Source: Candidatus Woesearchaeota archaeon
GTDB taxonomy: Archaea > Nanobdellota > Nanobdellia > Woesearchaeales > GCA-023898365
Assembly (NCBI GenBank): GCA_023898365.1
Contig: CP060219.1
Location: 372,001 to 436,000 of the forward strand
Reading direction: 5' to 3'
DNA length: 64,000 nt
In this document: piece after piece, positions 52,166-61,893 of the stretch
How the letters are laid out: each line of letters begins with the position of its first letter
Position numbering within the stretch: the stretch's first letter is position 1
Made by a program: the position numbers and the translations under genes
The notes under the pieces: model-generated
Seen by the model: only the letters and a program-made list of their open reading frames with translations
Told to the model about the DNA's origin: nothing
Databases searched by the model: none

Positions 52166-53128
52166 TTAATATACCAAGGGACAGCCTAAGCGCGAAAGAC
52201 GAGCATTTTCATCCATAAGTGCGTCTTTGGCAAGAGAGGCAACATCTGCGTCTGTTGTGTCAATCAACGTTTGAAGTTGAAGTTTCGCAGATTCATACGA
52301 CCCAGGACAAACAGTCAGTGAGTTGAGTCGTGCAAGATGAAGCTGATATGCTAAGGATGCTTGATGAAAGAGTTTTTGCGTTTGACATCTGTACGTCTGC
52401 GCGTCTTGAGAAAACATTGCCGCAAACAAAAGTTCCTGGGAAAGATAGCGAAAGGGTTGATCTGCAAGATACGCGGTGCCCGGATACGTGAACGGAGCAT
52501 GAGGGAGTGAAAGAAGAGTTACCTTGTCCCCTAGAGGAAGATGTTCTGTAACAGTTTGCGAATCAACACCATCTAAAGCGATAATGCGATAATGATCATA
52601 TGAAGTTAAAGAAATTGCATCCAACGCTGCTGTGCTGGTCACGTATTGTTTTGCGTAAATATCTGGCAGGCGATCGTGAAGTTCCTTGAGTGGGCCGTTC
52701 TGAAGCGATTCATAAAAAACAAAATCAACTCGTCTTGTACTCACCAAAAGAAGAGTAGAAGTAATAAACGGATAGGTGTGAGGCAACCCCCATAAGGCAA
52801 GTTTTGGAGATTCGAGATGGTCAAGCGAGTAAAAAGGAAGATAGGTAATATCAGTTGGCGGCGCATTTTCTATCTGCAACGTTGAAAGTCCGGGAAGACA
52901 AGTAAAAGAAAGAGGAACGTTTGGAATGTTAATTTCTTTTGCGCTGTCAGTTCCATGAGATGCTAAGAGGAGAATGGGTTGAATTTTTGAAATAAACTCA
53001 AAGTTGATTGCTTCTTCGGACGCGTCGTTTGCTCGAAATATGAATGAAACAACACCTGCAATAATGAGCGCTCCTATAATAAAAACGAATATCCAAACAA
53101 ACTGTAAAGAAATTTGGGACTTATTCAT
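52166..53128 (-). CDS. Pilin-like-start exterior protein
   Basis: 320 aa from the ATG at 53128: MNKSQISLQFVWIFV is a pilin-like signal, with a helix at about 7-30. The ~285-aa exterior domain is beta-rich, with several Tyr and two or more Cys near the end. It overlaps the upstream gene by 8 bp; a TTG at 53134 was rejected. Second gene of the operon. Family not recognised. Confidence 0.7.
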   Translation of the reverse strand: MNKSQISLQFVWIFVFIIGALIIAGVVSFIFRANDASEEAINFEFISKIQPILLLASHGTDSAKEINIPNVPLSFTCLPGLSTLQIENAPPTDITYLPFYSLDHLESPKLALWGLPHTYPFITSTLLLVSTRRVDFVFYESLQNGPLKELHDRLPDIYAKQYVTSTAALDAISLTSYDHYRIIALDGVDSQTVTEHLPLGDKVTLLSLPHAPFTYPGTAYLADQPFRYLSQELLFAAMFSQDAQTYRCQTQKLFHQASLAYQLHLARLNSLTVCPGSYESAKLQLQTLIDTTDADVASLAKDALMDENARLSRLGCPLVY

Positions 53129-53615
53129 TCTCAATACCCACTACCCTACCCTGCCCTCTCAGATGTAGGGGAAAAACTCCGCTCTGCGTTAGAATACAAG
53201 AATACCCCTCAGGGGCTGCCAGGGAAATATCAGGATAGTAACCGATAGGCTCAAGATAGTCTCCAACAAGGAAAATGTTTTGTTTAATGAATGATCGTGC
53301 AGAGTCTTGCATCAGAAGTAAAGGGTAGATGTTATCATTCACAGTAAACGAATAATCACCTAGATGTTCTGGTGCAATAAAACAAAGTTCTTGATAATCA
53401 CAAGGTGTGCGCAGTTCGGGATGAGCAACACTTCCGTAGCTCTTACTGTCTTGCAAGGTTGCGAAAAGTGAGTTCTTGAAACGCACAACATCAACATCAC
53501 ATTCTTGCACAAAGAGTTTGTTAATGAAATAGAATCCTGTAAGCACCAAAGCACCAATAACAATGATAGCGAAAAGAAACGTAAAAATCATTGCGATTTG
53601 CGCTCGTCTATCCAT
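53121..53615 (-). CDS. Pilin-like membrane-anchored protein, first gene of operon
   Basis: 164 aa from the ATG at 53615. MDRRAQIAMIFTF has the basic, A, Q order of pilin-like signals and a helix (about 7-30). The exterior domain has five Cys and a hydrophobic PLLLMQDS stretch. The start at 53615 is chosen because GAGGTAGG lies just before it and the TATA box (53667-53676) puts the transcript start near 53645; the longer frame to 53648 would start before that. Function unknown. Confidence 0.72.
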   Translation of the reverse strand: MDRRAQIAMIFTFLFAIIVIGALVLTGFYFINKLFVQECDVDVVRFKNSLFATLQDSKSYGSVAHPELRTPCDYQELCFIAPEHLGDYSFTVNDNIYPLLLMQDSARSFIKQNIFLVGDYLEPIGYYPDISLAAPEGYSCILTQSGVFPLHLRGQGRVVGIENE

Positions 53616-53666
53616 AAAACCTACCTCTTCCCTGTGCGTGACCCACAAGAGTACGGACGAAAAGAA

Positions 53667-53676
53667 ATTTATAAAT
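53667..53676 (-). promoter_or_regulatory. TATA box of the 53615-51199 operon
   Basis: ATTTATAAAT on the minus strand; the predicted start near 53645 leaves a leader of about 30 nt with the GAGGTAGG site. It overlaps the end of the gene at 53669. Confidence 0.6.
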
Positions 53677-56600
53677 GTTTAGCAATGCGAGAAAGAAGGT
53701 AGAGAACGTCTTGCTCGGAGAGTAGTTTAACATCGTGAAGCTCAAGCAATAATTCTTTAGCAGATTTTTCTGTAATGCGTTTCGAATCAAGAGAAGTGAG
53801 AAGATATCGTTCGAGCGTTTCGCGTTCCACGGGTTTTTTTGCTTGAACAAATAATTGCAAGAGATCGTTTGTTGAGTGCGTGTCTTTGTCTTTTAGTTTT
53901 TCTGTGTGTCCAAGCGGAGCATTTACGTGTTTTGCAAGCTGAACAAAAGGGTCGCTAGAAGAAGAATCTGAAGATGATACCGAAGTGTTTGATGATGTTG
54001 TTTTCTTTGAAGAAACGGCAGAAGAAGCAGGCTTTTTACTTGGTGCAGAAGGAGAACTGTTCTTTTTTGTTGATTTGGTCAATTCAGCAGTGGTTTTTTG
54101 TTTTTCTTTTGCGGAAGTCTGTTCTGAGGATGAAGGAGGTTTTGAAGGTTCGGTGGTTTTGTTCGCCCCACCATCTTTTGGTGACGTGGCTTCTTTTGGT
54201 TGAAGAGCTGAGGAAGGGGTAGATTCGTCTTCCTCATCGAAAGAAGAAAGAAGTTCTTTGCGCTTCTTTTTTGATTCTGACAATCGATGTTTTTTAAGTG
54301 CCAGTTCGTCCTCTGCTGTTCGCAAAGGTGAGGAGGAAGAAGACTTCAAATCAGCAGATCCTGCTTGATCTACAGCTGCTTGTTCATCGGCATAGTCAGC
54401 GCCAAACAAATCATAGTCTGCTGAGGTTTCAGAAAAAGTTCTTTGTTTTTGAGGAGGCGCATTTTGACGTTGATAATATGCAATAAACAGTCCTGTTCCC
54501 CCACCAAGTATTAGAAGCAAACCAAGAAGGAATATCCAGAATCCTAGTTTTGAAAAAGGACCAATTCCGCATGCATCACAAGAACCGCCACAATCAACAC
54601 CCAGTTCTTCACCATTTTGGACACCGTCAGTGCAAGATGCTTGCCACGAACAAGGAGCACAAGAACCGCCACAATCAACATCTTGTTCATTCTGATTTAG
54701 AAGACCGTCAAAACATGTTGGCGCAGTACAGACTCCCTGCAAACATTGTCCTGAAAGACAGTCTCGTCCTTCAAAACAAAACAACCCATTCGCACAAGGA
54801 AGACAGGATCCGCCACAATCAACATCTGTTTCAAGACCGTTAAGGACAACATCAGTGCAAGAAGCAGCAGCGCAAACACCTTCGACACAATAGTTTGATG
54901 CGCAGTCACTGTGATCTTCACATACCGCACCCAACTCACAAGGAGCGCAGCTACCACCACAATCAACCGCAGTCTCATCTGCATCTTGTAAATTGTTCGA
55001 ACAATAATTGGGATAACCAGTGATAAAGGTTATTGCAGAAAAATAGTTGTTGTTATTGTCTGTAATGTTATAACAAAAATGAGTATCTTGTTCGACAAGA
55101 ATTGGTGACGAGCGAGCGTTTGAACGATTGTTGAATTCGTAGAATGTTTGAGTGTAGACACAAGATGTTCTTTCAAGTGGAGCAATTCCGTACGAAAACA
55201 TTTCTGAGCAACCACTTTGTCCGTCCTGACAAAGCAAAGAAACAAGTAATTCTCCTAATTCATTTTCTTCATACGCGAGACTTCCTTCAGGAGGAATAAG
55301 ATCGCATGCATCAAGTGAGCTATTGGTTACGGTGATTTCAAAGCTTACTTGCTGACCTACGTTTCCTGCGAGATCAACGGCGAATGCAGTGAATGTGAAC
55401 TGTGAAAGATTGGAAGGTAACGGGATGTTTAGTTGTGCTTGATTTTCTTCGTTTGCAAAGACTTGCCCTTCAAGTTCAATATTTGTTCCTGAAAGTGTGT
55501 AATTAAAAAATGCGATGCCGTAATTATCTCGGCTTTTTAGGAGTGGCTTGAAAAAATCTTCCGAGCAAGAATACTGGGTGAGTGAAGAAGAAGGCGGCGA
55601 AGGCAATAAATTATCCAAGGTGATCGTTGCAGAAGTCGAAACAGAATCAATACTTCCTTGTTTTATGCACGTAAATGATAAATTAGTGAACTCACCAGGA
55701 AGAGGAATGATGCGATCGTGGAATTGGGAAGGGGTAGAAGTGATAACTTCCAATGGACCTCCTTGAACAGAAACTTGACAAGTTGAAGGATATCCAGTAA
55801 ATAATCGCAAAGGATAATTCTGTAAATTGGTAAACAGTGGCGAAAGAAGGGTAATGGTGCCATTAAGGTCGAGTTGGATGTCAATAGTGAATTGTTGCTC
55901 GCGCTCCCAACCAGCAGGATTGACACAGTACAATTCGTAGGTGTTCTGATAAAGAGGGAAGGTTGGATGTCCTTCACCAAACTCATAAAAAAAGTCCGCT
56001 GTTCTTCCTTCTCGAAAACTGGAGAACGAATGCACATCTTCGGTAAAATACGCCGTATCTTCTCCAAAGAGGAGAGGAAGATTGTCATTCGTGTTCGAAA
56101 GAGAACAAATGGTGTAATCAGGTGTTGAATTAACAGATAAATGGGTGGCGATGTGAAGCGGATTAGTTATAGGGTGAGGGTTTGCAAGAAGAACAAGATC
56201 AGGAACTGAGGTATCCCACCCTACAAAAATCAGTGGATGAAAATATCGTCCTTGTTCTTCACAAAAGAGGTGGAGTGCGGCAGTTCTATTTTCTGGCAAC
56301 GAAGAAAGATCGATTGTTTGCGAAAGTTCTTGGCAATACGTTTGGCCGCAAGTGCCTTCAAAGACTTGAGAGGAAAACTGATCATATAAGTCTTCAACTG
56401 ATTGCTGAGCAAATTCTGCTACGGATCCGAATGCATAGCGACAAGAGACTTCTCGTTCTGCTTGAAGTGATAAGTCAAGTGATTGACCATCGGGAGAAAA
56501 GGCAAAATCGACAGGATCAAGTGAGATGAACTGTTCAGGAACAGGGTCTTCTACCGTGATGTAAAGATCGTCTGCTCCAAGGTTGAACAGAAGCACAACA

Positions 56601-56992
56601 TCAAGTAAGTTATTATCTTCATCATAAAACCGCATGAAGAGTTGGTAATCACCATTTGGCAAACCAAGGGCGAGCGGAGTTACATTGAAAAAATCAGAAA
56701 ATGTTTCCGTGCCAGAATCAACAGCCAATTGGAAAGGATCATCTGGCAGGGCAAGCAGCGTCAAAGTGGAAAATTCTACTTGCACAGGATGCTCTTCAAA
56801 AATAAGTTGAAAAACTGGTCGTGCAACAGAAAGAGGATCTTGCGCAAGATACGTACATTGTTGATGGAAATGTTCTGGATCTTGAAGCACAATACAATTT
56901 TCTGAAAAATCAACTGCGAGAACCGAAGAAAGAGAGCTAACTACGACGAATAGACATATCAATAGTTTAACGAGCCCACCTCTTTGTTTCAT
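53669..56992 (-). CDS. Large exported Cys-repeat protein with cytosolic tail
   Basis: A 1107-aa protein. A signal peptide (LLICLFVVVSSLSSVLA), about 600 residues of beta-sandwich and Cys-containing domains, four DCGG-type Cys repeats (about 662-808), a membrane helix (about 815-840), then a cytosolic Ser/Lys/Glu-rich region and a helical C-terminal segment (about 1040-1107). Several features repeat those of the 687-aa protein at 8898-10961. It could tie a surface structure to the cell interior. It starts 2 bp after the 1294-aa gene. Function unproven. Confidence 0.78.
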   Translation of the reverse strand: MKQRGGLVKLLICLFVVVSSLSSVLAVDFSENCIVLQDPEHFHQQCTYLAQDPLSVARPVFQLIFEEHPVQVEFSTLTLLALPDDPFQLAVDSGTETFSDFFNVTPLALGLPNGDYQLFMRFYDEDNNLLDVVLLFNLGADDLYITVEDPVPEQFISLDPVDFAFSPDGQSLDLSLQAEREVSCRYAFGSVAEFAQQSVEDLYDQFSSQVFEGTCGQTYCQELSQTIDLSSLPENRTAALHLFCEEQGRYFHPLIFVGWDTSVPDLVLLANPHPITNPLHIATHLSVNSTPDYTICSLSNTNDNLPLLFGEDTAYFTEDVHSFSSFREGRTADFFYEFGEGHPTFPLYQNTYELYCVNPAGWEREQQFTIDIQLDLNGTITLLSPLFTNLQNYPLRLFTGYPSTCQVSVQGGPLEVITSTPSQFHDRIIPLPGEFTNLSFTCIKQGSIDSVSTSATITLDNLLPSPPSSSLTQYSCSEDFFKPLLKSRDNYGIAFFNYTLSGTNIELEGQVFANEENQAQLNIPLPSNLSQFTFTAFAVDLAGNVGQQVSFEITVTNSSLDACDLIPPEGSLAYEENELGELLVSLLCQDGQSGCSEMFSYGIAPLERTSCVYTQTFYEFNNRSNARSSPILVEQDTHFCYNITDNNNNYFSAITFITGYPNYCSNNLQDADETAVDCGGSCAPCELGAVCEDHSDCASNYCVEGVCAAASCTDVVLNGLETDVDCGGSCLPCANGLFCFEGRDCLSGQCLQGVCTAPTCFDGLLNQNEQDVDCGGSCAPCSWQASCTDGVQNGEELGVDCGGSCDACGIGPFSKLGFWIFLLGLLLILGGGTGLFIAYYQRQNAPPQKQRTFSETSADYDLFGADYADEQAAVDQAGSADLKSSSSSPLRTAEDELALKKHRLSESKKKRKELLSSFDEEDESTPSSALQPKEATSPKDGGANKTTEPSKPPSSSEQTSAKEKQKTTAELTKSTKKNSSPSAPSKKPASSAVSSKKTTSSNTSVSSSDSSSSDPFVQLAKHVNAPLGHTEKLKDKDTHSTNDLLQLFVQAKKPVERETLERYLLTSLDSKRITEKSAKELLLELHDVKLLSEQDVLYLLSRIAKHL
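54568..55006 (-). repeat. Four Cys-rich DGxxNxxExxVDCGGSCxxC repeats (1107-aa protein)
   Basis: Four units with the invariant core VDCGGSC, two of them alternating with C-x(5)-DC-x(4)-C-x(4)-C modules. They are related to the set at 9690-9978, showing the module is used by at least two proteins of the cell surface. Confidence 0.8.
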
Positions 56993-56994
56993 GT

Positions 56995-59900
56995 TTATTC
57001 TTCGTTAAGCACAGCGACTTGCGGACCTGAAAAGTCAAGGTCGGATATGCGAAGACGCAACGCTTGAATTGGACCAGCGTTTCCGCCAGCGTCCGTTGAG
57101 TAGTAATAGATCCACCGTCCAAGAATGTCATTATCTGATTTTGAAACAAACCAATAATGAGGTTGTTGGGTGGCAATATTTCGTTCAAGTAATTCGCAAG
57201 GAACATCGTTTGGCTGCAACACATAGGAACCGTTGATAATTGTGTACGTATCAGGCTCGGGTCCTCGACAAGCTGTGATCGAGCCGCAACCGATGCCTAA
57301 ATCAGTCGTGCCAAAAACAAGCACGCCCGTATCATCACAGATAGGTCGAATACGAACGCTTTCTTGCCACACATAAGGATTATAGAATTGGATTGGTTGG
57401 CCTTGTTCATTAATTTCGTAGATGAATGTTTGTGGAGGACTCTTATCATAGGAGAAAATGAGCGCATCTAGAAAACGCCCAACTGTTACTGATCCATCAG
57501 AGAATTGACAGCCAGTAAATAACGTGTAGACACGCGATTGGCCGTCTGGAGAAACCCACGAATACGTCCACGTCTTATCACCGTCTGCATCTGAAAATGA
57601 GTTAGGCATTGATAAGAAGGCAGTAAGTTCGCTTTGCGCATCTCCTTCAGTAAATGTTGGTTGCGTATAGGACCATTTGCAACTGGTCGCGTTTGGAGAG
57701 CGCACACTAAGCGCGATTGGACCTTGTGAAAATGCTTGCAAGCGTGGCGTTGGGTTGGTTATGGAAAGATCATCGTCAATGGTCACGTAATGAACGAGAG
57801 GATCTTGAATGGTGTTGCCATGATAATCTGAGCAAAGAAGTGAAAACTCATAATCGCCTAAGGACAGTGGTGCATAACGGAAGCGCGTTTGCTGCGTGCC
57901 AAAGAAATCACTCGTTTCTTGCACACCATCACCAGCGTAGCCACCTGGTGGAATGATGATGTTTGTTTCAACGGGCGTAAGCGTCCCTTCACAAAAGGCG
58001 TGTTCTGAAGAAGTAACAGTGATGTTTACTTCTGCTCTGAAATCATCATCTTGTACTTCATACATGTATATTGTTGAAGAAAGATCGATGACGGGTGGTT
58101 TGTAATCAACATATGTGGAAAATTGAGTAACTTCGCTTGGATTGTTTGAAAAATCTTTTGTGTACATCGTAATTGTTTGGTATCCTTCCTGTCCTTGCAA
58201 AAGCCCATACCAATCTTCTGAAGTTGGAAATTGGTTGTCGAGTCCGAAATATAATCGAAGAGGATGACCAACATAGAATCGATCATCGGCTGCAACAGGA
58301 ACTAAAGGATACGCAGGAGAAACCGGATGGTCTGGCGTCACTGAAGAGGTATCGAAAACTAGCGAAGGAGAGTTATTATCCGTTCTACACAACGCACCAA
58401 GACCGTTGTTTCGTCTGCCAATGACGCAATCTACCTCCCCAACTTCTGCAGGGGCGCCTTCTAGTTCGAAATCTCTGAGGAGTCCATTATCAAGCCAATC
58501 GGCGTTCTTAATACAATACCCTTGATCTTCGCCTTGAATCCACGAGCATCGCCCAAACGAACCCCAATCATGTGAAGGCGAAATGATAGAATAATCATTA
58601 GTTCCCTCAGCATAGGGAGTGTTCAAACCAGAAAAATGGATGTTGTACGCGCCAGCATCAACACATTCTTGCTGCGTGTCATATGCTTCACAAAATATTT
58701 CTCGCTCATTTATACAAAGTCCGCCCGCGACTTGATCATCGAACAAGTGATTGTTGTACGTATTGAAAAAGCAAGTTCCTAATAATTCGCATAAATCCCT
58801 CGTGCATAAGCCGGGGAAAAATGTTTCCTCACAACGCGAACAGTCTTGAACTTCTGAATTGGTTGGCACACAAAGACCAACGCCAATAGTGCCTGTTTCA
58901 TCAAACGCATTCCACGCACAAGAAGTTGCCGCTGCAGCATCACAAGGATTGTTTTGACATGTTTGCTGCGAAGCATAATCATAACAAGAAGTTATTTTTG
59001 CGCAAGAAACAAATTTGTCAACATTTGTGGGTGTGCGTTCTTTGTAACAAATGTTCGCATCTTGAATGTCATTTTCTGAACAAGCATAGGTCTCACCAGC
59101 AACAGTAACTTCCGTATTATCATTTGCAAGCAAACCAAAAACAGAATTGCATTTGTCGCATGCAGTGTTTTCAATGCACTTGGTGAGAATGCCTTGGTTT
59201 CCTGGGCCTTGATATTCAATGCAACCAAAGTCTTCAACAGAAACATCTTCTTCAGGATTCCCATTTGCATGAGCGCAAAAGACAACACCGTTTACCTCCT
59301 CAACATCTTCAACGTTTTGCAATTGAAAATCATCATTACACTGTGCCCTATACGGTTCTTGGTCACGTAGTGAATCTGAAGACGTGTCTACGGTCACAAT
59401 AAAGGGGAAATCATCCTCTTGATTTTCACTTTCTTCGAAGTGTTCGGGAATTACCGCGCAGTATTGGTTTGCAGAGGCATCTTCGTAACAAACACGATGA
59501 CCGAGCAAAATATGTTCCCAAGAAGATTCAGCAAAGGTGCCGTCGCTGAATTGTAAAACTGCTTTGTAATACATGCGCTTTGGCGCGTCTTCAAACGCAA
59601 AGGATAGTTGATCGTCTTCGAAAACAGTAGATCCTGAAAGATAATTGGTGATTTGTCCTCCGACAAATTGAGCAAAAACATTTCCTCGGATTGTTGGTTC
59701 GAAAAATCCTGTGCTGCTCGAATAAACACTTTCTCCTCGATACAAGTGAATTGTTTCTGGTCTGCAAGTAGAGAGATCGCCAGAGTAGGTAAATGAAACC
59801 TTAATCAATGGTTCGTTTGCATTTGTTTTATCATTCTGTAAGGTGAGTCCAACGTCATTCTCAGAACATTCAGCAGCTGCAGCACAGACAGGCGAATCTG

Positions 59901-60879
59901 CACAGACATCGCACACACCACACATTTCTTCTGAACACGCATCAACATTGCAATCAAAGCAATCGTTTGTGCTGATGCGACAATCAATGCATGAAAGACT
60001 TCCTTGAAGAGGATTACAGGAAAGCGCGCCAAAATCGCAGTTTCCAGTGACAGGATTGCAATCACACTCTTCTTCGCCTTCAATAACACCATTGTGGTTA
60101 CAAGAGAATGGAGTTTCTTCATTGCATGATTCATATCCTCCTGGATACGGAACGCTGCAATCGTTGAGATCAGCACAACAACTTGCATCAGTAACGCGAA
60201 ATCCACCAATACACGGGTTGTTAAGGCAAGCTGAACAATCCCATTGGGGAACACACGCCGCATCTTGACAGTCAACAAAGAGAGAAACGCTTTGGTCAAA
60301 CGTGGAAAGAATGACGGTTGCTTGATCTTCACATTCAGCTAACTCTGTTGCAACAAAATACGTTCCTTCGAGAAGATCAGGAAAAGAAAACGTGCCGTCA
60401 GTGCTTGAAGTAAGAGTTGTTGCAAGAACGTTTCCGTTCGCACCAATGAGTGCAACTTCTTGAGAAGGAACAACAACGTTGTTTTCACCGTACACCGTTC
60501 CAGAAATCACATAAGTCGCAGCACCAGCATGTGCGCAAAACGTTGCGCAAGAAGGTTCATCACCAGGATAGAAAAAATAAGAGAATGCGGAACAATACGC
60601 TTCAGAGACAAGATCGTTAGCGATTGCTTCAGAAGGAAAGGTGTCTGTTACACAGCAACAACCAGCAGTCGTACAGGCAGGAATAGTTTGACAAGCATCA
60701 CCTGGATGCCACACCCCATTAAAGGTTGTCTGACATGTTTCGCCATCCATTGCGATGTCTCCGCCGCCAGGAATGCACCCAACCCCTGTTGTCACCCCAA
60801 CACAGCAATCTTCAGCCAGAACAAGCGATGAAAAACTAAGTGAGAGTATAAAAATTAAGAATAGTATGTATTTTGCCAT
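56995..60879 (-). CDS. Large exported Cys-rich protein
   Basis: About 1294 aa from the ATG at 60879 (GAGGTG upstream). A signal peptide (ILFLIFILSLSFSSLVLA), a Cys-rich N-terminal region, a carboxypeptidase-regulatory-like beta domain (ISGTVYGENN, DGTFSF, GTYFV, about 148-225), a Cys-rich part with a NHNGVIEGEEECDC signature (about 270-290), further Cys-containing stretches, and beta domains to the end. No C-terminal anchor is seen, so it is secreted or held by the 1107-aa partner in the same operon. Many disulfides are likely; the DsbA-like protein would serve it. Confidence 0.78.
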   Translation of the reverse strand: MAKYILFLIFILSLSFSSLVLAEDCCVGVTTGVGCIPGGGDIAMDGETCQTTFNGVWHPGDACQTIPACTTAGCCCVTDTFPSEAIANDLVSEAYCSAFSYFFYPGDEPSCATFCAHAGAATYVISGTVYGENNVVVPSQEVALIGANGNVLATTLTSSTDGTFSFPDLLEGTYFVATELAECEDQATVILSTFDQSVSLFVDCQDAACVPQWDCSACLNNPCIGGFRVTDASCCADLNDCSVPYPGGYESCNEETPFSCNHNGVIEGEEECDCNPVTGNCDFGALSCNPLQGSLSCIDCRISTNDCFDCNVDACSEEMCGVCDVCADSPVCAAAAECSENDVGLTLQNDKTNANEPLIKVSFTYSGDLSTCRPETIHLYRGESVYSSSTGFFEPTIRGNVFAQFVGGQITNYLSGSTVFEDDQLSFAFEDAPKRMYYKAVLQFSDGTFAESSWEHILLGHRVCYEDASANQYCAVIPEHFEESENQEDDFPFIVTVDTSSDSLRDQEPYRAQCNDDFQLQNVEDVEEVNGVVFCAHANGNPEEDVSVEDFGCIEYQGPGNQGILTKCIENTACDKCNSVFGLLANDNTEVTVAGETYACSENDIQDANICYKERTPTNVDKFVSCAKITSCYDYASQQTCQNNPCDAAAATSCAWNAFDETGTIGVGLCVPTNSEVQDCSRCEETFFPGLCTRDLCELLGTCFFNTYNNHLFDDQVAGGLCINEREIFCEAYDTQQECVDAGAYNIHFSGLNTPYAEGTNDYSIISPSHDWGSFGRCSWIQGEDQGYCIKNADWLDNGLLRDFELEGAPAEVGEVDCVIGRRNNGLGALCRTDNNSPSLVFDTSSVTPDHPVSPAYPLVPVAADDRFYVGHPLRLYFGLDNQFPTSEDWYGLLQGQEGYQTITMYTKDFSNNPSEVTQFSTYVDYKPPVIDLSSTIYMYEVQDDDFRAEVNITVTSSEHAFCEGTLTPVETNIIIPPGGYAGDGVQETSDFFGTQQTRFRYAPLSLGDYEFSLLCSDYHGNTIQDPLVHYVTIDDDLSITNPTPRLQAFSQGPIALSVRSPNATSCKWSYTQPTFTEGDAQSELTAFLSMPNSFSDADGDKTWTYSWVSPDGQSRVYTLFTGCQFSDGSVTVGRFLDALIFSYDKSPPQTFIYEINEQGQPIQFYNPYVWQESVRIRPICDDTGVLVFGTTDLGIGCGSITACRGPEPDTYTIINGSYVLQPNDVPCELLERNIATQQPHYWFVSKSDNDILGRWIYYYSTDAGGNAGPIQALRLRISDLDFSGPQVAVLNEE

Positions 60880-60914
60880 CACGACACCTCTGAATGAGTA
60901 TTTGCACGAAGAAC

Positions 60915-60925
60915 GTTTAAAAAAG
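60915..60925 (-). promoter_or_regulatory. TATA-like box of the 60879-53669 operon
   Basis: TTTTTTAAAC on the minus strand, about 36-46 bp before the ATG; the leader holds GAGGTG. Confidence 0.45.
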
Positions 60926-60937
60926 TTTCGTCATACT

Positions 60938-61813
60938 TTAGACCGCTAACGAAATCAGATGAGGGGTTACGAACGCTTCAAGTAATGCTGCAGCAATGAG
61001 AAGACCAAATGCGAGCAAGAGTAAATCTGCAACATCAACAATGATCTTTTCAAGTCTTCCGGCAGCAAAATCTCTTCGGATCACCGCAACAGAAATGATG
61101 CCGCCCGCAAGTCCTGCAACCATATACGACAATATTTCTGGAACGCCATGCACAGCAAAATGTAAAATGGGACTAAAAAATGTTGAAAAATATCCTCCAA
61201 ACACTGCAGAACCTTGCGTGATTGCTATTTTTGCAAGCGCGGTTTTGACCAAAATGCCTATGGCGACAGCAATAACTGATGCGTTCCACGCGAGAATAAA
61301 CACGGCGCCCGCACCATACAGAAACGAAAACAGTATGCTAAACACAAGAACTTTTAAGTTGTTTGAAAGAATAGAAAAAAAACGAGAAATGTCTGCTGAA
61401 GCTGACTGAGTGGCGTTTCCTGTCACATTTCCATTAATAACTAAGTATTCTTCGATTTGGGATTGGAAAATATTATCTGCAATCGATTGTGGTAAAAAGG
61501 TAAAGAGAAAAACGAATCCGAGAACAAAACCAAGAAAAAGCGCAAAATACGCAAAGAGTGCCCTTGCATGATGACTCATGATTTCTGTTTCAGTGTTGCC
61601 TTCAACATCAGCCTTTTCTTCTAGTTTGATTAAATTAAACAACAAAGGAACTGACGCTAACGTGATAAGAAACACAACAACAAGAGAAGGATCATTAGGA
61701 AAAATCATTACTCCAAGGAGCGATCCGACAAGGACAAATAAAAAACCCATGAAGATTAATTCCCAAGGTTTTTTTTCCGCTTTGAAAGGCGAAATGAATG
61801 TTTCCAAAACCAT
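60938..61813 (-). CDS. SpoIIM-like (DUF95) membrane protein
   Basis: A 291-aa protein with about five or six membrane helices and the family signature HGVPEILSYMVAGLAGG near residues 224-240. SpoIIM/DUF95 proteins are polytopic membrane proteins; in bacteria SpoIIM belongs to a murein-degrading complex, but in archaea the role is unknown. The ATG is about 27 bp from the TATA box at 61835-61844, so leaderless. Confidence 0.85.
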   Translation of the reverse strand: MVLETFISPFKAEKKPWELIFMGFLFVLVGSLLGVMIFPNDPSLVVVFLITLASVPLLFNLIKLEEKADVEGNTETEIMSHHARALFAYFALFLGFVLGFVFLFTFLPQSIADNIFQSQIEEYLVINGNVTGNATQSASADISRFFSILSNNLKVLVFSILFSFLYGAGAVFILAWNASVIAVAIGILVKTALAKIAITQGSAVFGGYFSTFFSPILHFAVHGVPEILSYMVAGLAGGIISVAVIRRDFAAGRLEKIIVDVADLLLLAFGLLIAAALLEAFVTPHLISLAV

Positions 61814-61834
61814 AGATGTTTTGCTTCGTTTATG

Positions 61835-61844
61835 TATTTATAAA
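61835..61844 (-). promoter_or_regulatory. TATA box of the SpoIIM-like gene
   Basis: TTTATAAATA on the minus strand, centre about 27 bp before 61813; divergent from the next promoter. Confidence 0.65.
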
Positions 61845-61860
61845 GTTGACGACCAGCAAG

Positions 61861-61870
61861 CATAAAAAGT
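61861..61870 (+). promoter_or_regulatory. TATA-like box of the sulfur carrier-Ncs6 operon
   Basis: CATAAAAAGT on the plus strand with its centre 27-28 bp before the ATG at 61894; leaderless transcript. Confidence 0.5.
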
Positions 61871-61893
61871 CCTCGTCATTTCTTCTGTGAAGA

